A DNA stretch of 64,000 nucleotides from Chrysomallon squamiferum (taxonomy: Eukaryota > Mollusca > Gastropoda > Neomphalida > Peltospiridae). Every line of letters starts with the position of its first letter. Within the stretch, counting starts at the first letter, position 1. The notes beneath the pieces are model-generated. The model had not been told where the DNA came from. It made no database searches and saw only the letters and a list, made by a program, of their open reading frames with translations. Positions 61,770 through 64,000 of the stretch are shown piece after piece. The stretch lies in the NCBI GenBank assembly GCA_012295275.1, contig CM022665.1:19670150-19734149 (forward strand), read 5' to 3'. Both the position numbers and the translations under genes were made by a program.

Positions 61770-62278
61770 ATTGATAATATAAACTAATTAAGCCTAGATG
61801 GTTACTTTCACTTTCTAACTAATCTTTTAATTATTAACATACGTTACCTTAGTTTTTAAACACAAGTATGTACCACAGAATAACACAAAAATATCCAACA
61901 GTAAGCTATTTTCTGTCAATCAATATGTATGTTACATACAAAAAACATTTAAGCCATAATTACCGTTGCCTGAGTGGTCAGTTGTCTTGTGCAGACGACC
62001 TCAGACAACATGTCTCAAGCAGGGCACCAATCAAAGAGATCTCGGTGAAAATGTAATCCAACTACTTCTAATCATCATGTGGGAGTTCAGTAAACACCTG
62101 CGGCCTTTCTGAATTTACTTAGCGACTTTAATGCCCATTTTGAGTTTGTTAATCCCAGTGTTTCTTAATTTTATAAAATAACGGAACTTCCCCTAATTAT
62201 ATAATACAGCTTCTAAATAGCCCGTGTACATCTGCATATGCTCTGTTTAATTTTTGTGTATTAACTGGGTAAACATTT
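61770..62278 (+). repeat. Recent direct repeat, copy 1
   Basis: About 98-99% identical by eye to 63,491-64,000, offset about 1,722 bp, with roughly half a dozen substitutions and one small indel. It contains a 62-codon frame (61,868-62,056) of no recognised family. No clear TG...CA ends, so LTR status is not supported. Confidence 0.93.
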
Positions 62279-63490
62279 AAGAACTGTAAAAATATGAATT
62301 ATAAACATGATTATACATGATAGTTAAATATTACCATAATATAATAATATACTTACAATAAAATGTACCAGACATTCTACTTGAAATGGGCATATAAAAA
62401 TAAGTGTTTTGTGAATGTTATATAATTCACTACATAGAATACAAAGTTATGATTAAAAACAAGCCTGGCCAAGAGGCACTAATGAGGTTCTATCACACAC
62501 CCCTACCTAGCAAAGAATATTTGCCCTACTTTTAAATGTATGCAAATATTTGCATTTTCTTTTATTTTCTTGTATTTTCTTGAATATACATGTATATCAT
62601 AACACAATTTACATCGAACATAGTTGTGGTTCAGTCTTTCTAGATGGGGAAACGGTACATCCATACTCCTTCAGGGTCAACAGGCCAGCCAGTAGTCTTC
62701 TCTTTTCTCTCTCAATATGTTCATTCAGTCTCTGGTAGGCCTTCTTCATGGGTCTTGTCATTCCACCTGCTGCCATCTGAAGGATGGTCACTTCAGTGTA
62801 GCTCTGCTGTGATGAACTTGTTCAAATGAGGCGTTGTCATCTTGGACAGCTTGATGTGTCATCCCTCCATGTTGGCCCATCCTTGGGTGTGGATCTAATC
62901 TGATAGTGAATAAAAAATAACTTGAGTAATTTCCTCTTGATGGATTGTGGGTATCAGTCTGTGGTCTGACTTAACACCTTCAAGTCTCCAAGAAATGAGT
63001 AGAGAGAAATCTATAGCATCGTTGTGTTCATAGTTGTAAAGATTTAATGCCAGGTCATAATGAAATCTCTCGAGGTATTAATAGTAGATAGACAACTGAC
63101 TTTGCAACACTTCCAATGAACAGCATCTCTTTTACTACTCTTGATTGTGAACCTATGTCCCTGATACACTAAACTACACCCACCACGTGAATTCAGAATG
63201 AATTTCAAATTGACCTGTGCGTTTGCCAGCAGTGCATGATTTATGTATATATGCATCACTCACTTGGATAAACATGAATGTGAATGTGCTATCATGATAC
63301 AACTAGCTATGGTTACTCATTTGAACAGTTTTCATGCGAGTTGTGATCAAGATATAAGATTACATCAGGAGATTATAATCTGATTATAACTGCATCGTAT
63401 ACCCTAAGTTAGTGGAACAGACCATAACCTCCTGTGTAATGGACTGTTACCATTAATCTGTTCAGGCATCTGGCAAAGTCGGGGTAAACC
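62279..63490. other. Sequence between the direct repeats
   Basis: About 1.2 kb of moderate complexity. A minus-strand frame of 60 codons at 62,609-62,791 (MTRPMKKAYQRLNEHIE, then KRRLLAGLLTLKEYG) looks protein-like, but it could not be assigned and is closed by stops on both sides. It may be a fragment of an element carried with the repeat. Confidence 0.45.
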
Positions 63491-64000
63491 ATTGATAATA
63501 CTAAACTAATTAAACCTAGATGGTTACTTTCACTTTCTAACTAATCTTTTAATTATTAACATACGTTATCTTAGTTTTTAAACACAAGTATGTACCACAG
63601 AATAACACAAAAATATCCAACAGTAACCTATTTTCTGTCAATCAATATGTATGTTACATACAAAAAACATTTAAGCCATAATTACCGTTGCCTGAGTGGT
63701 CAGTTGTCTTGTGCAGACGACCTCAGACAACATGTCTCAAGCAGGGCACCAATCAAAGAGATCTCGTTGAAAATGTAATCCAACTACTTCTAATCATCAT
63801 GTGGGAGTTCAGTAAACACCTGCGGCCTTTCTGAATTTACTTAGCGACTTTAATGCCCATTTTGAGTTTGTTAATCCCAGTGTTTCTTAATTTTATAAAA
63901 TAACGGAACTTCCCCTAATTATATAATACAGCTTCTAAATAGCCCGTGTACATCTGCATATGCTCTGTTTAATTTTTGTGTATTAATTGGGTAAACATTT
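63491..64000 (+). repeat. Recent direct repeat, copy 2 (runs off window)
   Basis: Partner of 61,770-62,278. The match continues to the last base of the window, so the true length is unknown. Contains the matching 62-codon frame at 63,590-63,778 with two residue changes. Confidence 0.93.

Noticed and set aside
61965-62015. tRNA-like word TTGCCTGAGTGGTCAG
   Set aside because: Resembles an A box, but no matching B box, acceptor stem or cloverleaf could be drawn. It is repeated only as part of the direct repeat.
61770-64000. LTR retrotransposon
   Set aside because: No TG...CA ends, primer binding site, polypurine tract or gag/pol coding sequence in the 1.2-kb interior.

Overview
The window reads as AT-rich nuclear DNA of an animal. 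Introns begin GT and end AG, there are AATAAA-type poly(A) signals, microsatellites are very dense, and DNA-transposon and LINE remnants are present. The gene content (a bombesin/CCHamide-type peptide GPCR, an SLC16-like carrier, a secreted GH3 glycosidase) and the repeat texture fit a lophotrochozoan, probably a mollusc and perhaps a cephalopod. That assignment is inference. No bacterial-type operons, CRISPR arrays or convincing tRNA/rRNA genes were seen.

Layout. The outer part of 1-49,208 is a large, broken inverted duplication. The left arm (about 1-9,240) and right arm (about 42,300-49,208) match in reverse complement as a series of blocks. Each arm carries one copy of the same single-exon neuropeptide GPCR gene, on the minus strand at 1,443-2,561 and the plus strand at 47,242-48,360. 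The two 372-residue proteins are identical and I found only three, all silent, base differences in the coding regions, although much of the surrounding arm has diverged with many indels. An unrelated-position, internally deleted Tigger/pogo-type transposon lies in or beside each arm.

The spacer of about 33 kb holds two intact intron-rich genes on the plus strand. One is a five-coding-exon monocarboxylate-transporter-like gene (17,276-22,368, 532 aa). The other is a twelve-exon secreted GH3 beta-xylosidase/beta-glucosidase-like gene (25,153-32,115, 739 aa). Every exon junction in both models keeps the reading frame and lands on a conserved family motif. The GH3 gene contains a decayed tandem copy of the start of exon 7 inside its intron 6. 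The rest of the spacer (32.2-42.3 kb) is repeat-rich with a few isolated exon-like pieces and a diverged direct repeat carrying two related short ORFs.

The right-hand third (49.2-64 kb) has no intact protein gene that I recognise. It holds a candidate promoter and non-coding first exon near 54.9-55.1 kb with possible downstream 5'UTR exons, a LINE ORF2 C-terminal remnant (60.8-61.2 kb, minus), and a recent direct repeat of at least 509 bp (61,770 and 63,491). There is no sign that the carrier and the glycosidase are functionally coupled beyond adjacency. A sugar-releasing secreted enzyme next to an organic-acid carrier is suggestive only.
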